Assembly (NCBI GenBank): GCA_964020155.1
Contig: OZ026555.1
Coordinates: 3,239,795 to 3,303,794, forward strand
Reading direction: 5' to 3'
Source: Chondrilla cf. caribensis
Lineage: Eukaryota > Porifera > Demospongiae > Chondrillida > Chondrillidae
DNA: 64,000 nucleotides
Part shown: positions 12,332 to 28,843 of the stretch, piece after piece
Numbering within the stretch: position 1 is the stretch's first letter
Layout of the letters: each line of letters begins with the position of its first letter
Translations under genes and position numbers: made by a program
The notes under the pieces: model-generated
Seen by the model: only the letters and a program-made list of their open reading frames with translations
Told to the model about the DNA's origin: nothing
Databases searched by the model: none

Positions 12332-15300
12332 ATGGCGTTATCTTCAACAGAGCTCTGTTGGCTTTGCGCATCAACTACTAGTCCAAAATATAGGATAATT
12401 TTAAATTCCGAAGCAAATAGCCGTATTCTCGATATTCTAAAAGTATTTGTTGCAGAAGAGGAGAGACTACCGAAGACTCTGCACGGAGAAATAGAGAGTA
12501 AAGATCGGATTTACGTATGCAGGGGGTGTTTCACGGATTTGGAAAAGTATAGAAAACTTGACAGCGACTTGCAAATTGTGTCTACGTCAATCAGTAACAA
12601 ACTCCACTCTCGAGGACTGCTAACAAGAATGGCGAGAGCAGCTCAACCGGTTAGTATGACGTCGAATAGTATGGCCTAGAGTTGCAATCATGGGACTAAA
12701 ATGAACAGGCATGCTTCAGTAAATTCGAAGGATTCATGACCTTGCTCATTATCTCTAATGTAGGTTCCTGTTGTTGATACTCCACCTCGTCCATCAACAA
12801 GCTCGAGGGAATTACCCACCAGATCTCCAAGATTGAAAAGTCCCCCTGTAAAGGTCAGCATTATTATATACAATAAATTTGTGCATGACAAATTCACTGC
12901 ATTATATATGTTTATCTTAAACAGTGTATTGTTGGATACAAAAGGTCAAAGCTGTACTCATTGACACCATCTAGGAAGCGGATTGGAAAGAGTCTAGCTA
13001 GACGACAGGGGTTATCTTTTGCAAAATCGTCTTGGTCGCATCAACTATATCGAACAAGCATTTTGAAGTTTCACCGCAAGAAAGTAAATGAAGAGGTTAA
13101 GAAGCTTTGTTCAAGTGAAGACGTATGTGAACTGAGAAACAAGTCAATTGAGTCCATGACAGATATTGAATGGGAATATATCTATTCTGAGCTTGCTAGT
13201 AAAGCTCCACTGTTGATGTCAACTGCCGAAGCTGCAATTGGTGTACCCCTTGACAAATATCCACAAAGAAAACCAGTGGTGTGCATGTCAATAAGTATTC
13301 TACTGTTTAGCAGAAATAAAAACATGTCCCTCATTCAAAGAGTTATTGCAATGATTTTGTTTGCTGGCCACACTTCTAAGAACGTGAGGTTTATTGCATT
13401 ATTATAATATATACATTGACTTGCTATCATCACTTACAGTGCATATTCATTGTCCTTGTGCAGGTGTATACCCGGCTGAACCGCTTGGGATTGTGTTTAT
13501 CTTACCAACAGACTCAATGGTTGCTTGACAGTCTAGGAGAAAATCACGATAAAGAAGTCTTAGAGTGGTCACAGACATTGGAGTCCAAAATTGTTGTTGA
13601 TTCTCAAGTCAGTAATCATCTTCCTGTACTATACGTATGTATTACATATGTTCACCTCCATCATGTAGTATACATACGTATTTCCATTATTCAGTCAGCT
13701 ATTAACCATTCTCATCCACCTTCAACACTTTTGGCTCTCAATGAGGACTCAGAAGATGAGGATATGTCCTGTTTTATACAGTGGCTGTATGAAAGTGATA
13801 GCAGTACCTCTGGTGAAAGTGAAAATCTAGATTCTGGTGATGAATCACATCCATCACTTCAAGAACAGATGATCTCAGACCAGTTTGAAGGAGATCCTAA
13901 CAGTGCTTCTGATAATTCCGATATGGAGTGTGAGGACAATACGACTACTGAAATGGAAATCCCCACCACAGAAGAAGATCATGAGAATGGTATAATTTTA
14001 TCTTAATTATTGTATGTTAGGTGCCTACATATATTACAAATAGTATTGCAATTTGAATTGTCTTTCAGAAAGTGGTCAAGAATGGTGTGGATTCAAGTGT
14101 GTGGGTGACAACATAGACAAAAATGTTAAGCCACGCTTCATGCGGATTGATAAGAGAACCAAAAGTCTCCACTACTTCAATTCATATGCTGTGAAGGATC
14201 GTGTGGATAGTTCCAGTACAACCCAACTGGATTCTTCAAATAGATCAAGACTCGATGTTTCCAATATTCTACCAAATGATGATGATCTTCATCAGCTTAC
14301 GAGCAACTGTGCCATTTTACTTTCTAGGGTGCTGGTCGATTATGTCCCGCTGTTTAATTCATTTCAGAATGTTGTGACCTGGCACATTCAACACGAGCAG
14401 TCCATGTCCATGAGACAGAAATCTGTTGTGGTACGTATATGTGTCTGTAATATATATTCTTATATGACCATACAGTGTCACCTAAACCACTAATGATAAT
14501 TTTCTACATATGTCCGTATTAGATCCCTTTGGGTGTACAACTGAAAAATGAACAAACCAATGTTGATATGATTGACATAATGGATGAACTTCACAGATAT
14601 GTCCCTAAGAAGTCTGTCCAGAAGTGTTATAAAGATGAGGCTGAAGGGATTTCTGTGACATATATAGAAGACCATATGCACAGAATTCTGTTAGGCGGGG
14701 ACCAGCTGACTTGTGCCAGAGCCCGTTCTTCTCAGAGATACAGAATGAATGCTGAATGTCAGTCAGAATCTTTACTCGGTTTGATTCCATGTTGCGAGGA
14801 TTGGCATGCCAAAGTCACCTTTTTATCAGTAAGAGTCTAATATGCATAGTATTTTAATGACTCAGTTTATGTTCATTTTTACCGATCTAATCTAAGACTT
14901 CTATATTGTATGTAGATTATATGGAAACGCCTTTACAAATCACAGTCTTTTGTGGATGCAGGGAGCCTGTATCACTTGAGGAATACTGTTCATCGTTCAA
15001 ATGTTACAGATTCTCCCAAGGAAAATTTCAATGCTTGTGAGGAATTTTTCTTAACGGCTGTCCATGCTCACATAGCAGCTGCATCAATGCAAATCCTGGG
15101 TATGAACGGACTTCAGGAATCTCCCACAAAGTATGTATTTCCAGACAATATTGACAGTTTACCCGGAGAGCAGAAGAAGAATTTGTTGCAGACCATAGCT
15201 TGTGATATATTATCGAAGTACTTTTTCATTGGATTCAATTCCAGTGAGTAATTCTATTATACCATACTACATTAATGCATGCATGTTAGTTACTGTTACA

Positions 15301-16028
15301 AGTGAGTACTAATTTGAATGTAAGTTATTTATGCTTAAATTAATTTTACAGAACCAGTGCGTGATAGCACCACTACAGTTATGGATGATGGCATTCTGGA
15401 GTATGGTAAAGAGGTGCTCTCGCTTGGGATGTTGTACCTAGAATTCAGGGACGCCATCAAGGAGGGTGATGGTCTCAGGGTTTTGCGCTGTTGGAAATAT
15501 TTGCTGCTCCTTTTCAAAGCATCACAGCGGAAAAATTATTCACTTGAAGCATTCAACCTATTGTGCCAGTTCTACAACTATTTGCCGCCTACAATGGCCC
15601 AGCAGTTGTTGTACTCTAGATTCGTTAATGTGCATGGACGAGAAGGGTGCAACATTCCATGTGATTTACACATGGAGCATCTCAATCGCACTGTGAAGGA
15701 GTCAATGCAGCATCTAGGGGCCAACAAGACAGAGCAAGCCATCGTGAGGGCCAGTAAGTGTTCACATTTACTTAATGCTCTTCTCTCGAACTTCGACCAC
15801 ACTTCTGGGGTACATGCTCCATCAGGGTCCCACTCACGTCCCTCTGATAAGGCTGACCTCGAAAGAATGATCACTGTCCTATGTGACAGCAAAGTCTTCA
15901 GTGCCATTGGAAAGAGAGCACACAAGTGCTTTCATACCATTGAATGCAATGGCCTGATCACATCCCTAGACAAAGACAAACTAATTCAGTGGATGCATGA
16001 ACATTTTGAACCAAATTTAATACTGTAG
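12332..16028 (+). CDS. Transposase with N-terminal zinc-binding module and DUF6589 catalytic domain, 9 exons
   Basis: Joining 12332-12649, 12764-12853, 12925-13383, 13464-13607, 13695-13989, 14069-14430, 14523-14828, 14916-15243 and 15352-16028 gives 992 residues without a stop and with consistent phases. The N-terminus has paired cysteines (CWLC near 10, CRGC near 65), a ZAD-like zinc module probably used for DNA binding. A basic segment spans about 150-190 and an acidic serine-rich stretch about 365-435. The DUF6589 region follows. I read its likely acidic residues as D449 (GDNID), D616 (GGDQLTCARARS) and E876 (DLHMEHLNR), as in an RNase H-fold DDE enzyme; this triad is inferred. The flanking motifs CCEDWH and LNRLGLCLSYQQT are typical of DUF6589 proteins. 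Its role would be excision and insertion of this element, with the helicase encoded next to it. Confidence 0.85.
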
Positions 16029-16335
16029 CTGTTACAATTATCATGATTATGATTTTCATGTAAGAATTATAATTATACAATGTAACTAGTAACTATATCT
16101 TTTTTAAGTACCTTTAAGTTATTGTACTGACCTCTGCATGTTATCTCATCATAATAATAAAAACCCTTGAAACTTGATTATTGTTAAATTGCCAAATAAT
16201 GTGATAATACTTCACACTTAGCTGCACATTAACAATTCATAATAATCATTTATTGGTGATGATAGTTACAAGTGACTAGGTGCAAACTATGCATCCCTGC
16301 ACCTTTAGTTGCAAACAAGTTGTTTCAGTCTAAGG

Positions 16336-17760
16336 ATGGAATCTCCAAGTTTGAAAGATTTAGTGCAGGAAGCTGGAAGAAAACTAGGTGTAGCCAAGCT
16401 TACAGACGACCAAGAGAGAGTTGTCGTTGATTTCGTAGGAGGACACGATGTTTTCGTGTCTCTACCAACCGGCAGCGGCAAATCTATGTGCTACGCTGTA
16501 CTCCCGCTCATATTTGATACGATTCATCGGAAGAAAGGGTCAATCTGCCTCGTTGTATCGCCTTTAACTGCGCTGATGAAGGATCAGGTGGAAAACTTCC
16601 AGAGTAGAGGAATGACAGCGGCTTTTTGCGGTTCGGAACAACGTCAACAAAGCGTATACCAAAGCATTCGCGCTGGGCAAGTCCAGTTGGTTTACGTAAC
16701 CCCAGAAGCCATTGTTGACAGCTCTTTCCATCGCAGTATGCTCCTGGAGACTGTATGGCGAGAGAATCTGGTGGCTTTCGTGATTGATGAAGCTCATTGC
16801 ATCAAAACATGGTAAGTAATCGTGATTATCAAAATTACTGTAATATTATAATAGTATATTAGTATAGTTATAATAATATCAATAAGTAATTACAAGTCAC
16901 AATTGAAGTCACTTAAATGGTCACAATCCTTTTGTATTGATAGGGGAGAACACTTTCGGGACTCCTTCAGGAGATTATGTGATGTTCGCAGCCTCATGAC
17001 AGTTGATGTACATGTAATGGCTCTAACGGCTACTGCTACAAAGATGACACAGAATATCATCATCAAATCAATTGGGATGAACAATCCAAAAATTATATCA
17101 AAAATTCCCGATAAGACAAACATAACTTACTATGTCAACAATATTTCCAATTTCCGCACTGCCCTACAGAGTAAAAAATCACAATTGCAGGAGATGAGAC
17201 GGCAGTTCCCAAAACTTGTGATATTTTGTCGCACATTGAAAGACTGTGCCGACATATATGAATTCTTCCTTTCATCATTGGGGAAGCACTTCACAGATCC
17301 CATTGGTGCACCAAACCTATCCTGCTTTCGACTCGTGGATATGTACACCAGTGTCACTGTCCCTTCAGTGAAGGAGGAAATTGAAAAAAGCATGAAGGAC
17401 AAGGACAGTACACTGAGGATACTTGTGTGCACAACAGCGTTTGGAATGGGTATTGACTGTCAAGGGGTTAGGAGTGTAATCCACTGGGGGCCACCAAAGG
17501 ATATTGAAAATTACATCCAGGAAGTTGGCAGAGGAGGAAGGGATGGCAGATCCACAACAGCAATGTTGTGTTTTAGCAACAAAAGTCTGACAACAACAGA
17601 GTCTTCCATGAAGGATTACTGCCTAAACACCACCAAATGTAGGAGGAAGTTCCTCATGGCACACTTCGTGGATTTGTATCATTCAGACATTTCAGGGACA
17701 TGTGCATGTTGTGATATCTGTAAACCCATTTGTACTTGTAGCAATTGCATGCCAAAGTAA
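16336..17760 (+). CDS. RecQ-like superfamily 2 helicase of the transposon, 2 exons
   Basis: Exons 16336-16811 and 16944-17760 join within a tryptophan codon (TG|G) to give 430 residues. Helicase motifs appear in order: Walker A LPTGSGKS (43-50, K49), Walker B IDEAH (150-154), ALTATAT (motif III), FGMGID (motif V) and EVGRGGRDGR near 352 (motif VI). The C-terminus has a RecQ-type zinc-binding module (CRRKFLMAHF, then CACCDIC). There is no HRDC or recognisable winged-helix domain, so it is a short core RecQ, well below cellular RecQ length. An AG stands just before the ATG (TTTCAG at 16322-16327), so a 5' non-coding exon is possible. It lies 307 bp after the transposase stop on the same strand. 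Its role in transposition is inferred. Confidence 0.88.
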
Positions 17761-17949
17761 ATTACAACCACATTACTACAATATTTAAATATATATAATA
17801 TATATACACTACTTAGCTACTATTCTAAGGAAAGGTATGGTAAGTGTACATGTAATCTGAAAGTATGATAAACACGGAAGGACGGTTACGGGTATACGTA
17901 CATTACTCTACTCGGTTACTTGAAAATGAGCCTATATCGTAAGTAGACG

Positions 17950-18099
17950 ATGGCGGATGACCAGGTTACAACGCAACTTAACTTACATAGATTCATAAAA
18001 CTTCATACTTTGTGTAGCGGCGATCCAAACGATAGTCGAATATTACATTCAGCTGAAGAAGAGCCACCACCCAAGTCGTTTACGTTTCTTATGCGTTAA
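17950..18099 (+). other. Possible 49-residue frame inside the transposon right end
   Basis: A frame from ATG at 17950 to TAA at 18097-18099, between the helicase and the right repeat. It begins MADDQVTTQLNLHRF and ends with an acidic-proline stretch (EEEPPP). The QLNLHRFI segment resembles a PCNA-interacting box but has isoleucine where the second aromatic is expected. It could be a small third gene, a first exon reading outward, or chance. Confidence 0.25.
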
Positions 18100-18143
18100 A
18101 AGGCGTTCTGCAATCTGATTGGGCGCACGAATTCCTGCGCCGT

Positions 18144-18232
18144 GGTACAGAAATAGGTTCCAGACCAGACCAGACCCTTTCTCCGCCTCAACAAAATAAA
18201 ATGGCGGATCAAGGGTCGGCTACGCCAGACTA
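18144..18232 (-). repeat. Right terminal inverted repeat of the transposon
   Basis: 89-bp inverted copy of 12147-12235, differing at two positions, ending CTACGCCAGACTA. The duplicated target TGCTGATAC follows at 18233-18241, and only 17 bp then separate it from the RTK-A ATG. Confidence 0.95.
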
Positions 18233-18258
18233 TGCTGATACTGTGTCCTGGGAAAGGA

Positions 18259-24585
<6,327 letters not shown>

Positions 24586-25570
24586 GAAATACTTCATATT
24601 ATATTTTTAGATTCAATTATTCTGTTATTTGTGGAGTGCATGTGTACTGTACAAGTAATAATGAGATCAATACTTATATTTTTATATTCAATTCTTTTAT
24701 AAGTTAGCTGTGAAGTACGTATATACAAATAATAACAATAAAGCTTTTATTACTGGTGTATATTATTGTATATAAAGTTATCTTGCAATTACGTTGATAG
24801 TACCATTTCAGTAGGAATATTAATATTATTGCTATAATTAATTATACTATGTACATACAGTGCACAACACACTTATGACTGTTCATTCACTGATCATAGT
24901 TGTGATATATTATTTATATAATATATTACCAATATTACCAATATTATGTCATGCAATAGTAATAATTTATTATTATTATTTATTATTATTATTGTAATAA
25001 TTATTATTATATCTATTTTATTTAATTGTAACATACATGTATTACATGCACAATTTATGTGTCTGTATTTTATTTGATACACTGTAATTGTAATTATGTG
25101 TTGTATCTCATAATAATAATGATAATAATAATAATAATAATAATAATAGTAATAATTATTATTATTAATATTGTGACATAATAAACGGTATACATGCATA
25201 TCACAATAATATTATTATTACAGTAACTGTAAAAAGACATAATAATATATACCTTCTTACAATAATAAATAATACAATAATGAAGTTCACCATAAGTTAC
25301 ACCAGGATGCTGGCAATTTGCATCGAGGATCTAGGTACTATAGTACCCCTGTAAGCTAGTGGCAAACGGTTCAGTCCTGAAACTACAACTGTGTTAGCCA
25401 TATGTAGTTCACCGATCCTGAGGTCTCTTCACTGTGGTACTCAATCAAATCCAGGGACACTAGTCTTGTTTCTGATGTTCTATGGGTCAAAGAGCGGAAG
25501 GGATGCTTCTCTGTGAATTTCACTGGTTGAGATGAACAAGAGGACTCTGATTGGTTGGATTCAGTATCGT
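24586..25570. other. AT-rich intergenic spacer between RTK-A and the WASP-like array
   Basis: It holds the RTK-A 3' flank with AATAAA at 24737-24742, then TTATTA/ATAATA-rich stretches around 24960-25280. I see no gene in it. Confidence 0.7.
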
Positions 25571-25574
25571 TTGG

Positions 25575-25580
25575 TATAAA
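25575..25580 (+). promoter_or_regulatory. TATA box of WASP-like copy 1 (broken)
   Basis: GGTATAAAAG lies 64 bp before the first ATG, with GATTGG (reverse CCAAT) about 25 bp upstream. Copies 2 and 3 keep the TATA box and the following GTACA/GCACA-CACTT-CCAGCC-like stretch. Confidence 0.6.
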
Positions 25581-25643
25581 AGAGGTTGCGTACAGCACTT
25601 GCCAGCCTTTTTCCGTTGCTTATCACGAAGTAGAGTGTTCAAA

Positions 25644-25811
25644 ATGTTATTGAGTGCCAATGTTCTTCTCAGCCAAGTGAGTATCGAAGGAGGATCAAGA
25701 TGTGGAGTTTCTTACTCCACCACCCCCTCCTTTTCCCCAGCCGACATCGTTGGTGAAGATTCCCACCCCACCTCTTCCCTTTGTTTTGACAAGCAAGGAT
25801 CACCATCCTGA
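25644..25811 (+). pseudogene. WASP-like tail protein, copy 1 (truncated)
   Basis: The 33-bp first exon (MLLSANVLLSQ) with its GTGAGT donor is preserved at 25644-25676, exactly as long as in copy 3. The intron is reduced to a few bases and is followed directly by a short proline-rich segment (CCACCACCCCCTCC) that is out of frame with exon 1. The sequence then runs into an inverted fragment of a receptor kinase last exon. The WH2, central and acidic parts are missing. It is therefore a broken copy with an intact promoter-like region. Confidence 0.7.
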
Positions 25812-25880
25812 AGACTGATGGACAATCACTAGGTCTAAAGTATGACAAGAGCATTTACATTGATAAACAAGAGTTTATAT
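25782..25880 (-). pseudogene. Inverted fragment of a receptor tyrosine kinase last exon with intron flank
   Basis: On the minus strand the sequence encodes PSDCPSVFRMVILACQN, matching the start of the RTK-B last exon (PSDCPSVFRTVILACQN at 38979-39030). Near-identity continues into the preceding intron. The match breaks inside the exon, where the proline-rich remnant of WASP-like copy 1 begins. It is a duplicated, inverted fragment without function as a kinase. Confidence 0.85.
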
Positions 25881-25984
25881 GTAACCATAATAATACTCTC
25901 CACACGTATTCAATGATAAATAATAAATGTGAATATCATTATAAAAATCATAACAAGAATAATATTATTATTCTTCATTTTTAA

Positions 25985-26270
25985 ATATTTAATTTTGTTC
26001 ACCAGAGCCCATGCATACAAATAGAATTATGCAGTACATAGAGTATCTACTTAATAGCAGCAGTTAAATTAATTTATCACAATATTATCTATGACATTGA
26101 TTTTCAAACTTGGTTTATCAGTCATCTAGGTATTGTAACTCAGCAACATTATAAAAGAGAACACTGTAACGTAGATAACCATTGTCATTGATTACATGTG
26201 ATGTACATGGTCGAGGTCCACATGGAGTCAAGCCTTCCTCGGTAACCTGTAGCCAACCCTTGGTCACCTA
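25985..26270. repeat. Segmental duplication, unit 1 (partner 32130-32415)
   Basis: The segment starting near GTTCACCAGAGCCCATG and running through CATTATAAAAGAGAACACTGT to TTCCTCGGTAACCTGTAG is repeated in the same orientation at 32130-32415 with small differences. It marks a block duplicated together with the array. Confidence 0.8.
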
Positions 26271-26542
26271 CTGCACAACAATACAATGGAGCTTCAGACA
26301 ACAGTGATTAATCCAGTAAGGTCCAGAAAGATAGAGATGTTGCAGATACACCATCTCCTGTATTCTAGTGTACACAGACTATGTTTCAGAAACTCAGAAG
26401 CCTACACTTCCAGCAAAGCCATTCTCAATCATTTGTAGTCTTTTGAAGGCCTATGGTAGTGTTGGTCTGAGAGGGGAGGGGATACTTCTGTGAATCTGAC
26501 TTGCTGAGATGGACAAAAGTGGTCATATTTAGTGACGTTAGG

Positions 26543-26548
26543 TATAAA
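26543..26548 (+). promoter_or_regulatory. TATA box of WASP-like copy 2 (broken)
   Basis: GGTATAAAAT followed by GCACAGCACTTGTCATCC, as in copies 1 and 3. The first ATG is at 26626. Confidence 0.55.
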
Positions 26549-26625
26549 ATAGGCCATGCACAGCACTTGTCATCCACTTTACCACAGTGTATCTCTCAGT
26601 AAGATCTCCAAGTAGATGGCCTGAC

Positions 26626-27120
26626 ATGCTCAGTGCCATGTTTGTTCTAAGTATAATGTACTTGGATTCATCGTACTAGATTAAGCTAGTAAATTCAACA
26701 ACAGTTACGACTACTACTTACTACATTTTGGTAACTCACTTTTCAATTCCAAGGAAACTCAACAGGAGAACAAGGAAGACTCGCCCCCTCCTAAGCAAAC
26801 AGTTGGGATCAAGGTTCCCTCCTCACCACCTCTTCTGCCCCCATCAGACAGACATTCTGATCCAGCTAGTATCAGTCACTGTTCAACAGCCTCTGTTCGA
26901 CGTGGTCCGCGAAGCGTTTTCGGCTCCTCGAGATACAACACTCGTTGAGGAGTTGCAGCGTACATACCCATCATCCCTTCTTCATCGGAAATAAAATCTT
27001 GAGTAGTATCTCGTTTTGTCTTCAACAACCTCGTGTTGACCCGACAAGGCGAATGATTCGATCAGCTTCTCGAACAAGGACACTGACTGAGGAGTTGCAG
27101 GGTGTTCGGTATCGCAGGTG
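26626..27120 (+). pseudogene. WASP-like tail protein, copy 2 (frameshifted)
   Basis: Exon 1 begins MLSAMFVLS at 26626, but the donor is displaced by one base relative to the intact copies. The second exon is recognisable (FGNSLFNSKETQQ, then SPPPK and SSPPLLPPS), yet the WH2-like part (AFSAPRDTTLVEELQ) is in another frame. A second degenerate WH2-like piece (RTLTEELQGV) follows near 27080-27110. No central or acidic exon follows. It is a decayed member of the array. Confidence 0.65.
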
Positions 27121-27419
27121 ACCATTCGAACTATAATAGACTACTAGCACTTAACAGATATTCGATATTTTCTTACAAAGTCAAAGGATAGCCAAAATAC
27201 CTGGTCAACTCGCCCCTTTATCCACGAACAACTGGAGGACGTGTTGAATTTAGTCACGTGACGTGTGACGTACACGTCGACATAAGACTCGAAAATGGAG
27301 CCGTCGAGGAAGAACCTAGTGCCAGTAGTGTTGGTGGTACCCTCCCAAGCCAGCGGTGGTCGGTCAGGTCCCATGAAGAATAGATTCCAAGGGCTAAGGA
27401 TTCATCATCCAATCAGTTC

Positions 27420-27507
27420 GAGGGACGCTTGTTTCTGATGTTCTATTGGTCCGAGAAGGGGAGGGACGCTAGTTTCTGATGTTCTATTGGTCCGAGAGGG
27501 GTATAAA
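27420..27507 (+). promoter_or_regulatory. Promoter of WASP-like copy 3, with a duplicated upstream module
   Basis: A module of about 50 bp (GGGACGCT...TTTCTGATGTTCTATTGGTCCGAGA) occurs twice in tandem. Each copy holds ATTGG (reverse CCAAT). The second runs into the TATAAA at 27502-27507, 84 bp before the ATG. Similar GATTTTCCATTGGTCCGAGA sequence precedes copy 4. Confidence 0.6.
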
Positions 27508-27590
27508 GGAGGTTGTACACAACACTTTCCAGCCTCTTTGCAAGTGTTCATATCACAGACGGCAAGTATTCATATCATAGACGGCCCATC

Positions 27591-28843
27591 ATGTTGCTCA
27601 CAGCCATGTTCGCTATTAGCCAGGTGAGTAAGGTAAAATAGGGAGACATTTGGAACGAGGTAGCTTTAGAAATGTGACTTTAAATGACTACAACTCTAGG
27701 TTTCAAGAAATTATCCCCATTATCGGGTAAGAAGGGTAACGTGGGAAAACTTGTTACCCGTGTATTTCCAACTTCTAGCACTCTACAACTGAAGTTGTAA
27801 TGTTATACCATAGTCCCTAGATATCTAGGGTCTATGATTATACATTCAGACCTCTTTACAACAGCAGTTTTTACAAGGACAGTCTCTTCATAGCAGTATG
27901 CCTTGTGGCCACATATGTATCCACATTGTATTGGTTACGACTGTATTGTTGTTGAATGAGTGGTAACCAGTGATGGTTTGAAGAGGTTTGATTGTAATAT
28001 GTTTGCATTTATTGTAGTAGAGTCTAGTTGATTCAGCAAGTTATGTATGAGGGTAATTATTATTATTATTATTTGCATTTTACAGATTTTTGGTGACTTA
28101 CTTTTAAATTTCAAGGAAACGGAAGAGCTCAAAAACAAAAATACTGTTCCCACCCCACCACCCCCTCCTCCTCTTCCTACGCAAGCAGCTGTTCCCACCC
28201 CACCGCCCCCTCCTCCTCTTCCTTTGCAAGCAGCTGTTCCCACCCCACCGCCCCCTCCTCCTCTTCCTCCACGCATGGCTGGGTGCAAAATTCCCACCCC
28301 ACCACCCCTTCCACCACTCCCTCCACAAGAAGATGGGATTCAAATTGCCTCCCTACCGCCCCATCCTATCCCATCAGATAAGGACTGCGTCAGTATTGAT
28401 TCCAACAAGGCATTCTCAGCTCCTCAAATCAGGACACTACTGGAGGAATTACAAGATGTACAGCTTCGTAAGGTGAGCATTTGAACTATATCTATATAAT
28501 AGTGTGTATATGTACATTTTAGACCAGTCTATGGCCTATGATTATCTTTCTGCTGCTAATAGCTGTTCCCACATATCATCTGATTTGCTATAGCCTTTGA
28601 GTTAACATTTCCTTATCATGTACAGCTCCCACAGGCTGTTCTCATGTTTGAGTTGTTCAGCATATGATCCATATCTCCCCATCTCCTTGTCATGTACAGG
28701 TTTCCAGAGTTGATGACACTAAGAGACCTTCTGGCCATGATGTATTGTCCTCTGTTATTGCCAATGCAATGGCCAAAAGACGCCACCTCCTGGAATCGTC
28801 AAGTGATGAAGATGATGACTTCGACAGTGAATGGGAAGATTGA
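27591..28843 (+). CDS. Small WASP-like protein: proline-rich region plus WH2-central-acidic tail (copy 3), 3 exons
   Basis: Exons 27591-27623, 28086-28472 and 28700-28843 join in phase to 187 residues. The N-terminus is short and hydrophobic (MLLTAMFAISQ|IFGDLLLNF). Residues about 35-105 are proline-rich with repeated VPTPPPPPPLP blocks, as expected for profilin or SH3 partners. Next comes a WH2-like helix (IRTLLEELQDVQLRKV, about 126-141), then a central-like helix (VLSSVIANAMAKRRHLLE) and an acidic end (SSSDEDDD...SEWED) with the tryptophan typical of Arp2/3-binding tails. WASP-family VCA tails bind actin and activate the Arp2/3 complex. No WH1, GBD, SHD or WHAMM-type region is present, so it would be a minimal nucleation-promoting factor. 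The family assignment is by pattern; activity is inferred. Confidence 0.8.
27809..27836. repeat. 28-bp near-perfect palindrome (CATAGTCCCTAG/CTAGGGTCTATG)
   Basis: The arms differ by one base. The element sits in intron 1 of WASP-like copy 3 and is flanked by TTATAC on both sides (27803-27808 and 27838-27843). Its ends match the palindromes at 12119 and 29774. Confidence 0.6.

Larger units (their letters stand above)
12147..18232 (+). mobile_element. Complete DNA transposon with DUF6589-type transposase and RecQ-like helicase (AcademH-like)
   Basis: 6,086 bp, bounded by 89-bp inverted repeats and a perfect 9-bp direct repeat (TGCTGATAC). It carries two genes on the plus strand, a nine-exon DUF6589 transposase and a two-exon RecQ-like helicase, plus a possible 49-residue frame near the right end. 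Neither main frame is interrupted, and the repeats differ at only two positions, so the insertion looks recent and possibly autonomous. From memory, helicase-bearing Academ transposons (AcademH) are known in animals and fungi; the assignment rests on gene content and was not searched. It is inserted between the divergent starts of GPKOW and RTK-A. A shorter relative is at 46504-47271 and a remnant at 37382-37440. Confidence 0.92.

Noticed and set aside
16309..16335. Earlier start of the helicase at TTG 16309
   Set aside because: The frame is open there but has no ATG, and the TTTCAG at 16322-16327 looks like a splice acceptor; the ATG at 16336 begins the conserved region.
27935..28343. Glycine/tryptophan-rich minus-strand frames opposite the WASP-like exon
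   Set aside because: They are the reverse reading of the proline codons in exon 2 of WASP-like copy 3, whose splice sites, phase and C-terminal motifs support the plus strand.
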